The position numbers were made by a program, and so were the translations under genes. From Nocardia mikamii NBRC 108933 (GTDB taxonomy: Bacteria > Actinomycetota > Actinomycetes > Mycobacteriales > Mycobacteriaceae): 64,000 nt of DNA. Within the stretch, counting starts at the first letter, position 1, and each line of letters opens with the position of its first letter. Positions 1 through 8,314 of the stretch are shown piece after piece. The stretch is from positions 186,001-250,000 of the forward strand of contig NZ_BDCM01000006.1 in the NCBI RefSeq assembly GCF_001613505.1. The letters run 5' to 3'. The notes beneath the pieces are model-generated. The model had not been told where the DNA came from and ran no database searches. It saw only the letters and a list, made by a program, of their open reading frames with translations.

Positions 1-91
1 TGTTTCGATCGCTCATGCTGTGCTCATTCTCGGCATGAGCTGGGCGCTGCGTGGTTACGCTTCGCTGCCGCCTCCGCGCCGGATCGCTCAT
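1..91 (-). CDS. fbiB: FbiB, N-terminal fragment (F420 gamma-glutamyl ligase)
   Basis: The frame opens with an ATG whose ATGA overlaps the fbiA stop codon and stays open to the window edge, giving about 30 residues that begin MSDPARRR. FbiB follows fbiA in mycobacteria and nocardiae and adds glutamates to F420-0; its C-terminal flavin domain reduces dehydro-F420. No catalytic motif lies inside this piece, so the call rests on position and translational coupling. A second in-frame ATG at base 16 also starts MSD, so the true start could be there. Confidence 0.6.
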   Translation of the reverse strand, partial: MSDPARRRQRSVTTQRPAHAENEHSMSDRN

Positions 92-1101
92 GCCGGCACC
101 CCCGCGATATCGAGCGCCTCCCGCACCATCGCGGCGGTGGCGGCGGGATCGCTCATCAGCAGCGGCACGCTGCGTACCTGCACACCCGGCACATCGGCCT
201 CGTCGGTCGAGTGGATGAGCCAGCCGTCGAGGATGCCGGTGTCCGATCGGGCGCCGAAGTGCCGTCCGATGGCCTCGGCCGAGGTTTCCACACCGATCAC
301 CTCGAGGCATTCATCGGCCATGCCGCGCAAGGGTTTTCCCCCGATCACGGGCGATAAACCGACGACTTTGGCGGAAGTGGTCCGCAGCGCGCCCCGAATA
401 CCCGGCACGGCGAGGATCGCACCGATGCTCACCACGGGGTTCGAGGGGGCCAGCAGCACCACATCAGCAGCCTCTATGATTTCCGTCACACCAGGGGCTG
501 GTTTGGCTTGATCCGCCCCGATTGTGACGAATCCATGGGTCTCGACGTTTGCTCGGTACCGTACCCACCACTCCTGGAAATGAATCGCGCGGCGTTCGCC
601 AGGGTTGTCGGGGTCACTGATCACAACATGCGTTTCGCACCGATCGTCGGTCGCCGGGAGAAGTTTCACACCCGGCTGCCAGCGATTGCACAGAGCCTCG
701 GTAACCGCCGAGAGCGGGTATCCCGCGCGCAGCATTTCACTGCGCACCAGATGCGTCGCGATATCGCGATCTCCGAGTCCGAACCAATCCGGTTGCGCGT
801 GGTATTTCGCCAGTTCCTCCTTGGCGTGCCAGGTTTCTCCGACGCGACCCCAGCCGCGTTCGGTATCGATCCCCCCACCCAGCGTGTACATGCAGGTGTC
901 CAGGTCGGGACAGATGCGTAAACCGTGCATCCAGACGTCGTCGCCGACGTTCACCAGCGCCGTTACATCCGCTTCCGGCAGCAGTTCCCGCACACCTTGT
1001 AAGAAGCGCGCGCCGCCGACTCCACCGACCAACACCGCAATGCGCGGTTTACGATCACTCCGCTCGATCTCGGCCGCGATGTCCGCTTGTTCTCCAGTCA
1101 C
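88..1101 (-). CDS. fbiA: 2-phospho-L-lactate transferase / FbiA (CofD family)
   Basis: The protein (337 aa from the GTG at 1101) has the CofD nucleotide-binding signature VGGVGGARF about 25 residues in, followed by the family's NVGDD and DLDTCMYTL segments. FbiA transfers a phosphoenolpyruvyl or phospholactyl group from the activated guanylyl donor to the deazaflavin FO, making (dehydro-)F420-0 in the cytoplasm. The frame continues upstream to 1236, but the GTG at 1101 gives the usual family length (about 330) and lies 8 nt after a TAGGCT -10 box. It overlaps fbiB by 4 bp and is divergent from whiB2, the order seen around Rv3260c-Rv3262 of M. tuberculosis. Confidence 0.95.
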   Translation of the reverse strand: MTGEQADIAAEIERSDRKPRIAVLVGGVGGARFLQGVRELLPEADVTALVNVGDDVWMHGLRICPDLDTCMYTLGGGIDTERGWGRVGETWHAKEELAKYHAQPDWFGLGDRDIATHLVRSEMLRAGYPLSAVTEALCNRWQPGVKLLPATDDRCETHVVISDPDNPGERRAIHFQEWWVRYRANVETHGFVTIGADQAKPAPGVTEIIEAADVVLLAPSNPVVSIGAILAVPGIRGALRTTSAKVVGLSPVIGGKPLRGMADECLEVIGVETSAEAIGRHFGARSDTGILDGWLIHSTDEADVPGVQVRSVPLLMSDPAATAAMVREALDIAGVPA

Positions 1102-1446
1102 ATCCGCACAGCCTATGCGGTGCCCGGAAGCGGGGGTTCGAGTGCGTATTTGCTGGTCATTTGCTACTTCGAGGTTACCGAACCGCGTCGAAGGCGGCCT
1201 CGGATAGTAACGGAATTGTGTCGGCAGCTTGACCATCGGCGCGTCCGGCGTGTCTAATCACAGACATGTCATTCCGGGTCCGCGCGAGAGCCTTTGGCGC
1301 AGACCGCGTTTCGAACGCATGTTCGCATCGGAACGACAAGCTCGGGGATGTCCGCGGGACTACGTCGCGGTGTGGGACCGTCGGTGGGCAGGTCCGGTCC
1401 GACGGAAAAATCATTCTGCGCTAACACACAGTGAGGAGGCGGAGCG
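1102..1446. promoter_or_regulatory. Divergent fbiA / whiB2 intergenic region
   Basis: This 345-bp gap holds no convincing gene. On the minus strand a TAGGCT -10 element at 1110-1115 precedes the fbiA GTG by 8 nt, so the fbiA message should have little or no leader. On the plus strand a strong GAGGAGG ribosome site (1431-1439) precedes the whiB2 ATG, so that message has a real 5' leader. I could not pick the whiB2 -10 with confidence. Confidence 0.5.
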
Positions 1447-1917
1447 ATGGCCGAGGAGCTGGCCCCGTCGGGCATTCCGGGCGGTGTATCGCAAACCGAT
1501 TCCACAGCATGCGCAGCACCAAGCGACTGCGCTGACGGCCGGAACGACGAACGAGAGGGGGGCAGCACGGTGAACTACGAATCGGGATCGCTCAACAGAA
1601 CTCCGCAGGGAGGGCAGTGGGCGCGCACTCAGCGCAAACCCGAACCACCGCAGCTGAGTCTCATCGTCACCGACTTCGATGCGATGTTCGACACCATCGA
1701 AGAACAGTGGCAGGAACGGGCGCTGTGCGCCCAAACCGATCCGGAAGCCTTCTTCCCCGAAAAAGGCGGCTCCACAAGGGAAGCCAAACGGATCTGCATG
1801 GGCTGCGAGGTCCGCGACGAGTGCCTGGAATACGCACTCGCCCACGACGAGCGATTCGGTATCTGGGGCGGTTTGTCCGAACGCGAACGCCGCCGCCTCA
1901 AGCGCGGCATCTCGTAG
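1447..1917 (+). CDS. whiB2: WhiB2-type iron-sulfur transcription factor
   Basis: All WhiB hallmarks are present in the last 70 residues: four cluster-binding cysteines (C94, C117, C120, C126 with CxxC), the turn GIWGG (138-142) and a basic tail ERRRLKRG. WhiB2/WhmD proteins are essential regulators of septation and division in actinobacteria. The ATG at 1447 has an excellent AGGAGG site and yields 156 aa, about 50 residues longer than typical WhiB2. An in-frame GTG at 1570 (residue 42), also behind a purine-rich AGGGGGG run, would give a more usual length. Both starts may be used. Divergent from fbiA, as in mycobacteria. Confidence 0.95.
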   Translation: MAEELAPSGIPGGVSQTDSTACAAPSDCADGRNDEREGGSTVNYESGSLNRTPQGGQWARTQRKPEPPQLSLIVTDFDAMFDTIEEQWQERALCAQTDPEAFFPEKGGSTREAKRICMGCEVRDECLEYALAHDERFGIWGGLSERERRRLKRGIS

Positions 1918-1925
1918 CCGCCTCG

Positions 1926-2175
1926 CTCCCCCGCCTCTCCGGGAATCTTGCGTGCCGTGAGAGCCGGGTGAGTGTCGCTTCGGGCCGGCGGTCGCGGGGC
2001 TGGTCGGGTTCTGGGCGTGCCCGGTGAGTTACCCATGTGCTCGCGAAATCTCCCCCGCCTCTCCGGGCCTCTGCGCACCAGCGAGAGCCACGGAAGTTGC
2101 GTTGCGGGGCGGCGGTCGCGGGGCTGGTCGGGTTCTGGGCGTGCCCGGTGAGTTACCCATGTGCTCGCGAAATCT
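1926..2175. repeat. Two tandem copies of a 124-bp unit
   Basis: Bases 1986-2051 and 2110-2175 are identical over 66 bp, and 1926-1943 matches 2050-2067; all three matches share the same 124-bp offset. The gap is therefore a tandem duplication (1926-2049, then 2050-2175) with a diverged middle. It fills most of the 316-bp gene-free space between whiB2 and the convergent zincin-like gene. No coding potential is evident. Confidence 0.9.
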
Positions 2176-2193
2176 GCTGTCTCGGTTCCGGTT

Positions 2194-2223
2194 CGCCTCG
2201 CTTCGCTTCGGCGGAGCGAGGCG
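2194..2223. terminator. Hairpin terminator with TTCG loop
   Basis: A 13-bp stem (arms 2194-2206 and 2211-2223, one G-T pair) closes a TTCG tetraloop at 2207-2210. It sits 10 bases from the stop of the leftward gene and downstream of whiB2, so it can end transcripts from both sides. There is no T tract, which is common for high-GC actinobacteria. Confidence 0.75.
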
Positions 2224-2233
2224 GGTACCGGGC

Positions 2234-2710
2234 CTACTCCCCTGTCGGGTCGATGATCTCCGGATCTACGCCCAGGTAGGTGGCTAGCTGCTGGACCAGG
2301 ACTTCACGCAACAGGTCCAGCAGGTCTTCCGGGTCGTGGGCGCGGAGTTCGAGGGGTTTGCGGAACAGGACCACCCGGGCTCGGGTGGCTACGTTGTGGC
2401 GGTCCACTCCGGCCGGGATCAGGCGGGAGAGCGGGACCGGGCCGTCGGCGACCACCTCGTCGGGCCAGGTGACCGAATCCGGGTGCAGCGGACGGATCTT
2501 CGGGACGTCGTCGACCGCGATGTCGAGTTTGGTCAGGCGATCGTGCCAGCGGGCGTCCAGCGGGGCGAACGCCTCCAGCACCAGGCGGTCGAACTGCTGG
2601 CCGCGGGTGCGGCGCGCGGGCGCCGACGGCGGCAGCATCGGTCCGCGCACGCCGCGGCCGCGGCGAACCACCGAACGGGTCGTCACCGGCCGCCTCTTCG
2701 ATCGGGTCAT
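2234..2710 (-). CDS. Zincin-like metallopeptidase-family protein (Rv3259 type)
   Basis: The 158-aa protein has the length, basic N-terminus and position (between whiB2 and the DUF3499 gene, opposite strand) of M. tuberculosis Rv3259, which databases place in the zincin-like metallopeptidase family. The helix that would hold the HExxH zinc site reads REVLVQQLATYLGVD at 135-149, with no histidine and no catalytic glutamate in register. As read, it should not be a classical zinc protease. Its biological role is unknown. On the coding strand a TACTGT box ends 8 nt before the ATG. Confidence 0.75.
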   Translation of the reverse strand: MTRSKRRPVTTRSVVRRGRGVRGPMLPPSAPARRTRGQQFDRLVLEAFAPLDARWHDRLTKLDIAVDDVPKIRPLHPDSVTWPDEVVADGPVPLSRLIPAGVDRHNVATRARVVLFRKPLELRAHDPEDLLDLLREVLVQQLATYLGVDPEIIDPTGE

Positions 2711-2837
2711 ACCTTGCGACAGTAGTCACCGCGCCGGCGGCGGGGCCACGTGATCTCCCCGGAGCCGGCGCCCCGCGTGACCCGAAGTGGCCGGGGACCG
2801 GCCCGCGTGTCTGTCTGCGACACACGGCGTGGGGGGT

Positions 2838-2843
2838 TAGTCT
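2838..2843 (+). promoter_or_regulatory. -10 box TAGTCT for a leaderless DUF3499 transcript
   Basis: TAGTCT fits TANNNT and is followed by exactly 7 nt and then the GTG at 2851. This is the spacing expected when transcription starts on the start codon. Confidence 0.6.
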
Positions 2844-2850
2844 GCTGGAT

Positions 2851-3249
2851 GTGATTCCCATGCGTCGTTGCTGCCGCCCAGGCTGCAAGAATCCGGCCGT
2901 CGCGACGCTCACCTATGTCTACTCGGACTCCACGGCAGTCGTCGGCCCCCTCGCCACCGTCGCCGAACCGCACTCCTGGGATCTGTGCGAAACCCACGGC
3001 TCCCGCATCACCGCCCCCAAGGGCTGGGAACTGGTCCGGCACGAAGGTGGATTCTCCTCCAGCACACCGGACGACGACGACCTGACCGCACTGGCCGAAG
3101 CCGTCCGCGAAGCCGGGATGCGGCGCCGCGCACCGGAACCCGAACAGCGCGGTTACAGCGACTACGCCCCGCCCCCGGCGCGACCCCAGCGGCCCGGCCG
3201 CACCGGCCGCCGCGGCCATCTACGGGTACTACCCGACCCCCCGAACTGA
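2851..3249 (+). CDS. DUF3499 family protein (Rv3258c type)
   Basis: The N-terminus MIPMRRCCRPGCKNPAVATL and the later WDLCETHGSR are the conserved parts of DUF3499. The paired cysteines (7, 8, 12 and about 49) with a following His look like a small zinc-ribbon knuckle. The last 50 residues are Arg/Pro-rich and probably disordered. The molecular function is unknown. It lies just upstream of manB, as Rv3258c does with manB in M. tuberculosis. The GTG start at 2851 is backed by a leaderless promoter; an ATG three codons later is the alternative. Confidence 0.85.
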   Translation: MIPMRRCCRPGCKNPAVATLTYVYSDSTAVVGPLATVAEPHSWDLCETHGSRITAPKGWELVRHEGGFSSSTPDDDDLTALAEAVREAGMRRRAPEPEQRGYSDYAPPPARPQRPGRTGRRGHLRVLPDPPN

Positions 3250-3311
3250 GCCCGCACCACCCGCGGCACACGCGCGACCGGCCTGAAGCCCGGCCGAGCC
3301 CGCCGCCCTAT

Positions 3312-3317
3312 TAGGGT
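3312..3317 (+). promoter_or_regulatory. -10 box TAGGGT for a leaderless manB transcript
   Basis: TAGGGT followed by 7 nt leads directly to the ATG at 3325. The same AGGG could be read as a ribosome site, but the -10 spacing fits leaderless initiation better and argues against the GTG at 3316. Confidence 0.6.
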
Positions 3318-3324
3318 GTTGGTC

Positions 3325-4707
3325 ATGACAGTCGCCCGGTCTGCCGAGTCCGTTCACGCAGTTGTCAAGGCATACGACGTTCGCGGGGTTGTCGGAGAGC
3401 AGATCGACGCGGAATTCGTCCGCGACGTCGGTGCGGCCTTCGCCCGGCTGATGCGCACCGACGCCACCCCCGCCACGCGCATCGTCATCGGTCACGATAT
3501 GCGCGACTCCTCTCCGGAACTGGCCGCGGCCTTCGCCGACGGCGTCCTCGATCAGGGCCTCGACGTGGTGCACATCGGGCTCGCCTCCACCGACGAGCTC
3601 TACTTCGCCTCCGGCCATCTGCAGTGCCCCGGGGCCATGTTCACCGCCAGCCACAACCCCGCCCGCTACAACGGCATCAAGCTGTGCCGGGCCAACGCGC
3701 TGCCGGTCGGCCAGGAGACCGGGCTCGCGACCATCGCCGACGAACTCGTCGAGGGCGTGCCGGCCGGACCCGGCACCCGCGGCACCGCGACCGAACAGAA
3801 CTTGCTCGAGGCCTATGCCGAATTCCTGCGCGGGCTGGTCGATCTCGGCGCGATCCGGCCGCTGAAGATCGCCGTGGACGCCGGTAACGGCATGGGCGGC
3901 TATACGGTCCCCGCCGTGCTCGGCGCGGTGCCGCAGCTGACCATCGTGCCGCTCTACTTCGAACTCGACGGATCGTTCCCCAATCACGAGGCGAACCCGC
4001 TGGACCCGAAGAATCTGGTCGACCTGCAGAAGTACGTCCGCGAGACGGGCGCCGACATCGGTCTGGCGTTCGACGGTGACGCCGACCGCTGCTTCGTCGT
4101 CGACGAGCGCGGCGAACCGGTCTCCCCCTCCGCGGTCACCGCGCTGGTCGCGGAGCGCGAACTGGCGAAAGAGCCGGGCGCCACGATCATTCACAACCTG
4201 ATCACCTCGCAGGCCGTGCCCGAACTGGTCACCGAACTAGGCGGCACGCCCGTCCGCACCCGCGTCGGCCATTCCTTCATCAAACAGCAGATGGCCTCGA
4301 CCGGCGCGATCTTCGGCGGCGAGCATTCCGCCCACTACTACTTCCGCGACTTCTGGGGTGCCGACTCCGGTATGCTGGCCGCTCTGCACGTGCTGGCTGC
4401 CCTGGGCGAGAAGGACCGGCCGATGTCGGAGCTCGCGTCCTCGTACGCGACGTACGCGGCCTCCGGCGAGATCAATTCCACAGTGGCGGATGCGCAGGAG
4501 CGAACCCTGGCGGTGGTCACCGCATTCGAAGGGCGCGCGCAATCGGTGGATCGACTCGACGGCGTAACCGTGCGGCTGCCCGGACAGGCGTGGTTCAATC
4601 TGCGCGCATCCAACACCGAGCCGTTGTTGCGACTCAACGTCGAGGCCCGTTCGCAGGAGGAAGTAGACGCACTCGTGACCGAGATTCTGAGCATCGTGCG
4701 CGGCTGA
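3325..4707 (+). CDS. manB: Phosphomannomutase/phosphoglucomutase
   Basis: A 460-aa alpha-D-phosphohexomutase with all four domain signatures: the phosphoserine loop TASHNP near 108, the metal loop DGDADR near 249, the sugar-binding GGEHSAHYYF, and the phosphate-binding RASNTEP near 426. It interconverts mannose-6-phosphate and mannose-1-phosphate, feeding GDP-mannose for lipomannan, PIMs and glycoproteins. The next two genes follow closely and complete a mannose-phosphate operon; manC, which uses the product, lies 6 kb away. Homologous to Rv3257c. Confidence 0.95.
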   Translation: MTVARSAESVHAVVKAYDVRGVVGEQIDAEFVRDVGAAFARLMRTDATPATRIVIGHDMRDSSPELAAAFADGVLDQGLDVVHIGLASTDELYFASGHLQCPGAMFTASHNPARYNGIKLCRANALPVGQETGLATIADELVEGVPAGPGTRGTATEQNLLEAYAEFLRGLVDLGAIRPLKIAVDAGNGMGGYTVPAVLGAVPQLTIVPLYFELDGSFPNHEANPLDPKNLVDLQKYVRETGADIGLAFDGDADRCFVVDERGEPVSPSAVTALVAERELAKEPGATIIHNLITSQAVPELVTELGGTPVRTRVGHSFIKQQMASTGAIFGGEHSAHYYFRDFWGADSGMLAALHVLAALGEKDRPMSELASSYATYAASGEINSTVADAQERTLAVVTAFEGRAQSVDRLDGVTVRLPGQAWFNLRASNTEPLLRLNVEARSQEEVDALVTEILSIVRG

Positions 4708-4799
4708 CTGGAATAGTGGAATCACAGGGCTTGGATTCGCCCGGGGACAACGACATCCCCCGGCGTGGTGACCCGATTGAGGGGAGGTGGCAACGCCCG

Positions 4800-5999
4800 A
4801 TGATCGCAGGGACACCCGTACTCGACCTCGATGACGTCGCCTCGTTGGAGGCCGCGGATTCCGGGGGAATTTTACGTTCGGCCGCCTCCGGGGGCGCCCA
4901 GGTGCGTGCCACCGCGGCCGCCGTCGCCGAAAACGCGCTCGGCCGGCTCGACGGTCTGCGGCCGCGAAGTCTGGTGCTGGTGTCCGGCACCGGGCGCGCG
5001 GCACGCGCGGCCACTCTGCTGCAGGCCGCGTTCGGCGACCGCGCGGGATTGCCGATCATCAGCGCCACCACGATTCCGCAGTGGGTCGGTTCGCTGGACG
5101 TGGTGGTCGTCGCCGGTGACGACTCGGCCGATCCGCGACTGACCGGCGCCGTCGACCGGGCGCTGCGCCGCGGCGCCGAAGTCGTGGTCGCCGCGCCCGA
5201 CGAGGGGCCGATGCGAGCCGCGGCCGCCGGACGCGCTGCCATGCTGCCGCCGCGGATCCGGGTGCTCGACCACAACCGGATGCTGCGATTCGTCGCGGTC
5301 GGCATCGCGGTGCTGCAGGCCGTCGACCCCGTGCACATCGGGCCGCTGGTCCCGAACCTCGACGAACTCGCCGACGTGCTCGACGCCGAGGCGCTGCGCG
5401 ACGGCCCGCACCACGAGGTCTTCCACAACCCCGCCAAAACCCTCGCCGCACGGATGCGGGAACGGCGGCTGGTGCTGACCGGCGATTCCCCCGCCGCCGC
5501 GGTGGTGGCCGAGCACGGCGCCGAGGTGCTGTTGCAGACCGCGGGACAGATCGCGGCCGCCGTCGACCTCACCGAGGCCGTGGCCGCGAACGCGCGGCTG
5601 ATCGAATCCGCGGAGGCGACCGCGCCCGGTTACGATCCGCTGTTCCACGACGAGCAACTGGACGGACCGGCCCCGGTCGATCGGGCCCGGGTGTTCGTGG
5701 TGAGCGCCGACGGCGATCAGGTCGCCGCGCGGCGGCGGCTGGCCGTCTTCGGCGCGGGCGCGGGCATCGTCGACGCCGACCTGGTCAACGTCGACATCGA
5801 GCTGATGCGCACCGAGGCGAGTGTGCCGCGCGATACCGGTGCCGGCGAACCGCAGGCGCCGGCGGCCGGCCGCGGCAGCGAGCTCGAACAACTGGCGGTG
5901 CTGGTGCTGCGGCTGGAAATGGCCGCCGCCTATCTGCGTCTGCTCGGCGGCCCCCCAGCCGCGAGCCGTCCCGCCCACTACGACGGGGGCCACTACTAG
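4800..5999 (+). CDS. TobH/SIS-like sugar-isomerase-fold protein (Rv3256c type)
   Basis: The 399-aa protein sits between manB and manA exactly as Rv3256c does. Its first half has the SIS-type pattern: LVLVSGTGRAARAATLL, then LDVVVVAGDDSADPR and GAEVVVAAPDEG. SIS domains bind phosphosugars, so a role in mannose-phosphate handling is a reasonable inference, but no reaction is established. The ATG at 4800 follows a GGGGAGG tract at 4781-4787. An upstream GTG at 4716 is in frame and cannot be excluded. Its stop overlaps the manA start by one base. Confidence 0.8.
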   Translation: MIAGTPVLDLDDVASLEAADSGGILRSAASGGAQVRATAAAVAENALGRLDGLRPRSLVLVSGTGRAARAATLLQAAFGDRAGLPIISATTIPQWVGSLDVVVVAGDDSADPRLTGAVDRALRRGAEVVVAAPDEGPMRAAAAGRAAMLPPRIRVLDHNRMLRFVAVGIAVLQAVDPVHIGPLVPNLDELADVLDAEALRDGPHHEVFHNPAKTLAARMRERRLVLTGDSPAAAVVAEHGAEVLLQTAGQIAAAVDLTEAVAANARLIESAEATAPGYDPLFHDEQLDGPAPVDRARVFVVSADGDQVAARRRLAVFGAGAGIVDADLVNVDIELMRTEASVPRDTGAGEPQAPAAGRGSELEQLAVLVLRLEMAAAYLRLLGGPPAASRPAHYDGGHY

Positions 6000-7234
6000 T
6001 GCACGAACTCGTTGGTGCGTTGCGCTCCTACGCCTGGGGATCTCGCACCGCACTCGCTCAGCTGTGCGGCCGGGAGGTCCCCTCTCCCCATCCCGAGGCC
6101 GAACTGTGGTTCGGCGCCCACCCCGCCGACCCGGCGAAGGTCCTCGCCGACGGCGCCGGCCGCTCGCTGCTGGAACTGCTCGAGGCCGAGCCGAACCGGG
6201 AGTTGGGCGCGGTCGCATCGGCATTCGGCGGCCGCCTGCCGTTTCTGCTGAAGATCCTGGCCGCCGAGGAACCGCTGTCGCTGCAGGCGCATCCCAGCGC
6301 CGATCAGGCCCGCTACGGATTCGAACGGGAGAACCGTACGCGGGTGCCGCTGGATTCCCCCATGCGCAACTACCGCGACGACTCCCACAAACCCGAACTG
6401 GTGGTGGCACTCGACCGCTTCGAGGCGCTGGCCGGTTTCCGCGATCCGCTGCGCACCGTCGACCTGCTGAACTCGCTGGCCGTGCCGGAATTGGGGCAGT
6501 ACACCGAACTGCTTGCCGCCCAGCCGGATTCGGGCGGCCTGCGCACCCTGTTCACCACCTGGATCACCCTGCCGCAGGCCATGCTGGCCACCCTGCTGCC
6601 GAAGGTCCTCGACGGATGCGTGCACTATCTCAAACAGGTCGACCCGCTCGAATCGCCCAGACAGGCCAAGGAATTCGCGGCCGAAGCGCGCACCACGCTG
6701 GAGCTGGCCGAGGCGTATCCCGGTGATGCCGGGGTGCTGGCGGCCCTGCTGCTGAACCGGTTGACGCTGGAACCCGGACAGGGCCTGTTCCTGGCCGCCG
6801 GCAGCCTGCACGCCTATCTGCGCGGCATGGGCGTCGAGATCATGGCCAATTCGGACAACGTGCTGCGCGGGGGGCTCACCCCCAAGCACGTCGACGTGCC
6901 CGAGTTGCTGCGGGTGCTGGATTTCGAACCGCTGCGCACGCCGATCATCGACCCCGAACCGGTCGATGAGAACTCGTTCCGGTATCCCACGCCCGCACCG
7001 GAATTCGCGCTACGCCGCTTCGAATTGAACGAGGACGCCGCGGCGGTCGACATTCCGCGGGTCGGGCCGGGCATCATGCTGGTGACCGCCGGCACCGTGA
7101 TGCTGTCGCAGGCCGGCAACGAGTTGCCGATCGCCGCCGGTAGCGCCGCGTGGATCTCGGCCACCGATACCGATATCCGCGCGCGGGCGCTCGGCGGCCC
7201 GGCGCAGTTGTTCTGCGCGTGTGTGGGCGAGTGA
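5999..7234 (+). CDS. manA: Mannose-6-phosphate isomerase, class I
   Basis: The 411-aa protein opens with the type I PMI pattern (RSYAWGSRTAL, AELWFGAHP) and has the zinc/active-site motif LSLQAHPSADQA near residue 95, KPELVVAL near 132 and the C-terminal cupin-like half. It converts fructose-6-phosphate to mannose-6-phosphate, the substrate of the manB enzyme two genes upstream. It starts at a GTG that shares one base with the preceding stop (TAGTG), so translation is coupled. A hairpin follows 4 bp after the stop. Confidence 0.95.
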   Translation: MHELVGALRSYAWGSRTALAQLCGREVPSPHPEAELWFGAHPADPAKVLADGAGRSLLELLEAEPNRELGAVASAFGGRLPFLLKILAAEEPLSLQAHPSADQARYGFERENRTRVPLDSPMRNYRDDSHKPELVVALDRFEALAGFRDPLRTVDLLNSLAVPELGQYTELLAAQPDSGGLRTLFTTWITLPQAMLATLLPKVLDGCVHYLKQVDPLESPRQAKEFAAEARTTLELAEAYPGDAGVLAALLLNRLTLEPGQGLFLAAGSLHAYLRGMGVEIMANSDNVLRGGLTPKHVDVPELLRVLDFEPLRTPIIDPEPVDENSFRYPTPAPEFALRRFELNEDAAAVDIPRVGPGIMLVTAGTVMLSQAGNELPIAAGSAAWISATDTDIRARALGGPAQLFCACVGE

Positions 7235-7238
7235 CCGC

Positions 7239-7255
7239 GCGGCCGGTTCGGCCGC
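7239..7255 (+). terminator. Intrinsic terminator after manA
   Basis: A perfect 7-bp stem (7239-7245 with 7249-7255) closes a 3-nt loop and is followed by TTT. It separates the mannose operon from the CDF transporter gene. Confidence 0.75.
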
Positions 7256-7326
7256 TTTAGTAGATTGATCGAACAAATCGGACATCTACCGGCCTGCGCC
7301 GGGGACGGAAGGACCGGGGCTGCACC

Positions 7327-8247
7327 ATGTCTGCTGGTGGCGGGAAGAAGGCGATCTTCGCGGCGTTGAGCGCGAATGCCGGTATCGCGGTGGCGAAATT
7401 CGTCGGCGCCGCGATCACCGGTTCCGGATCGATGCTGGCCGAGGCCGTGCACTCGGTGGCCGACACCGGTAATCAGGGACTGCTGTTGCTCGGGCAGAAG
7501 CGTGCCGAGCAGGAGGCCGACGATCTGCATCCGTTCGGCTACGGACGCAACCGCTACTTCTACTCGTTCGTCGTGGCGCTGGTGCTGTTCTCCCTCGGCT
7601 CGATGTACGCGATCTACGAGGGTGTGCACAAGATCCAGCATCCGGAGGAGTTGACCTCCCCCGTGGTGGCGATCGTGATCCTGGCTATCGCGGCGGCGCT
7701 CGAGGGCTACAGCTTCATGACCGCGATGCGGGAATCCGCACCGCTGCGCGAGGGCGCGAGCTGGTGGCGGTTCATCCGCAACTCGCGCAGCCCGGAACTG
7801 CCCGTGGTGCTGCTCGAGGACACCGGCGCGCTCGTCGGTCTGCTGATCGCGCTGGCCGCGGTGGTTCTGACGGTGGTGACCGACAACGCCATCTGGGACG
7901 GCATCGGCACGCTCGGCATCGGCCTGCTGCTCGGTGTCATCGCGGTGGTGCTGATCGTGGAGATGAAGAGCCTGCTGATCGGTGAGGGGGCGACCCCCGC
8001 CCAGGACGCGGCGATCCGCGCGAAGCTGGTCGACGGCGAGCGCATCGACCGGGTCATCCACCTGCGCACCGAATACCTCGGCCCGGAGGAGATGCTCGTC
8101 GCGGCGAAGGTGTCGATCGTGCCCGGACTGGAGATAGCCGATATCGCCGCCGCGATCGACGACGCCGAAGCCCGGGTGCGGGCGGCCGTCCCCGCCGCCC
8201 GGGTCATGTACATCGAGCCGGATCTGTACCGCACCCAGCCGGTGTAG
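7327..8247 (+). CDS. Cation diffusion facilitator family transporter
   Basis: A 306-aa CDF protein with six hydrophobic segments. The first metal site reads HSVAD near residue 47 and the second EDTGA near 166, matching the His/Asp tetrahedral sites of zinc/proton antiporters. GYGRNRYFYSF after the second helix is typical of the SLC30A9-like branch. It should export Zn(II) or another divalent metal across the cytoplasmic membrane. The short C-terminal domain has acidic residues but no His-rich loop. It has its own transcription start region after the manA terminator and converges on the next gene. Confidence 0.9.
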   Translation: MSAGGGKKAIFAALSANAGIAVAKFVGAAITGSGSMLAEAVHSVADTGNQGLLLLGQKRAEQEADDLHPFGYGRNRYFYSFVVALVLFSLGSMYAIYEGVHKIQHPEELTSPVVAIVILAIAAALEGYSFMTAMRESAPLREGASWWRFIRNSRSPELPVVLLEDTGALVGLLIALAAVVLTVVTDNAIWDGIGTLGIGLLLGVIAVVLIVEMKSLLIGEGATPAQDAAIRAKLVDGERIDRVIHLRTEYLGPEEMLVAAKVSIVPGLEIADIAAAIDDAEARVRAAVPAARVMYIEPDLYRTQPV

Positions 8248-8314
8248 CCCCGCGGCGGATGCCTGAACACCGAGGAGCACTGCCCCGGGCCGGGGGCGAT
8301 GCGCGGCGTGCGGC

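Noticed and set aside
1926..2175. CRISPR-like array
   Set aside because: There are only two units of 124 bp and no short repeat/spacer pattern; it is a tandem duplication.
8282..8297. GCCCC/GGGGC hairpin as terminator between the CDF and flavoprotein genes
   Set aside because: The stem is only 5 bp and overlaps alternative pairings; not distinct from background GC content.
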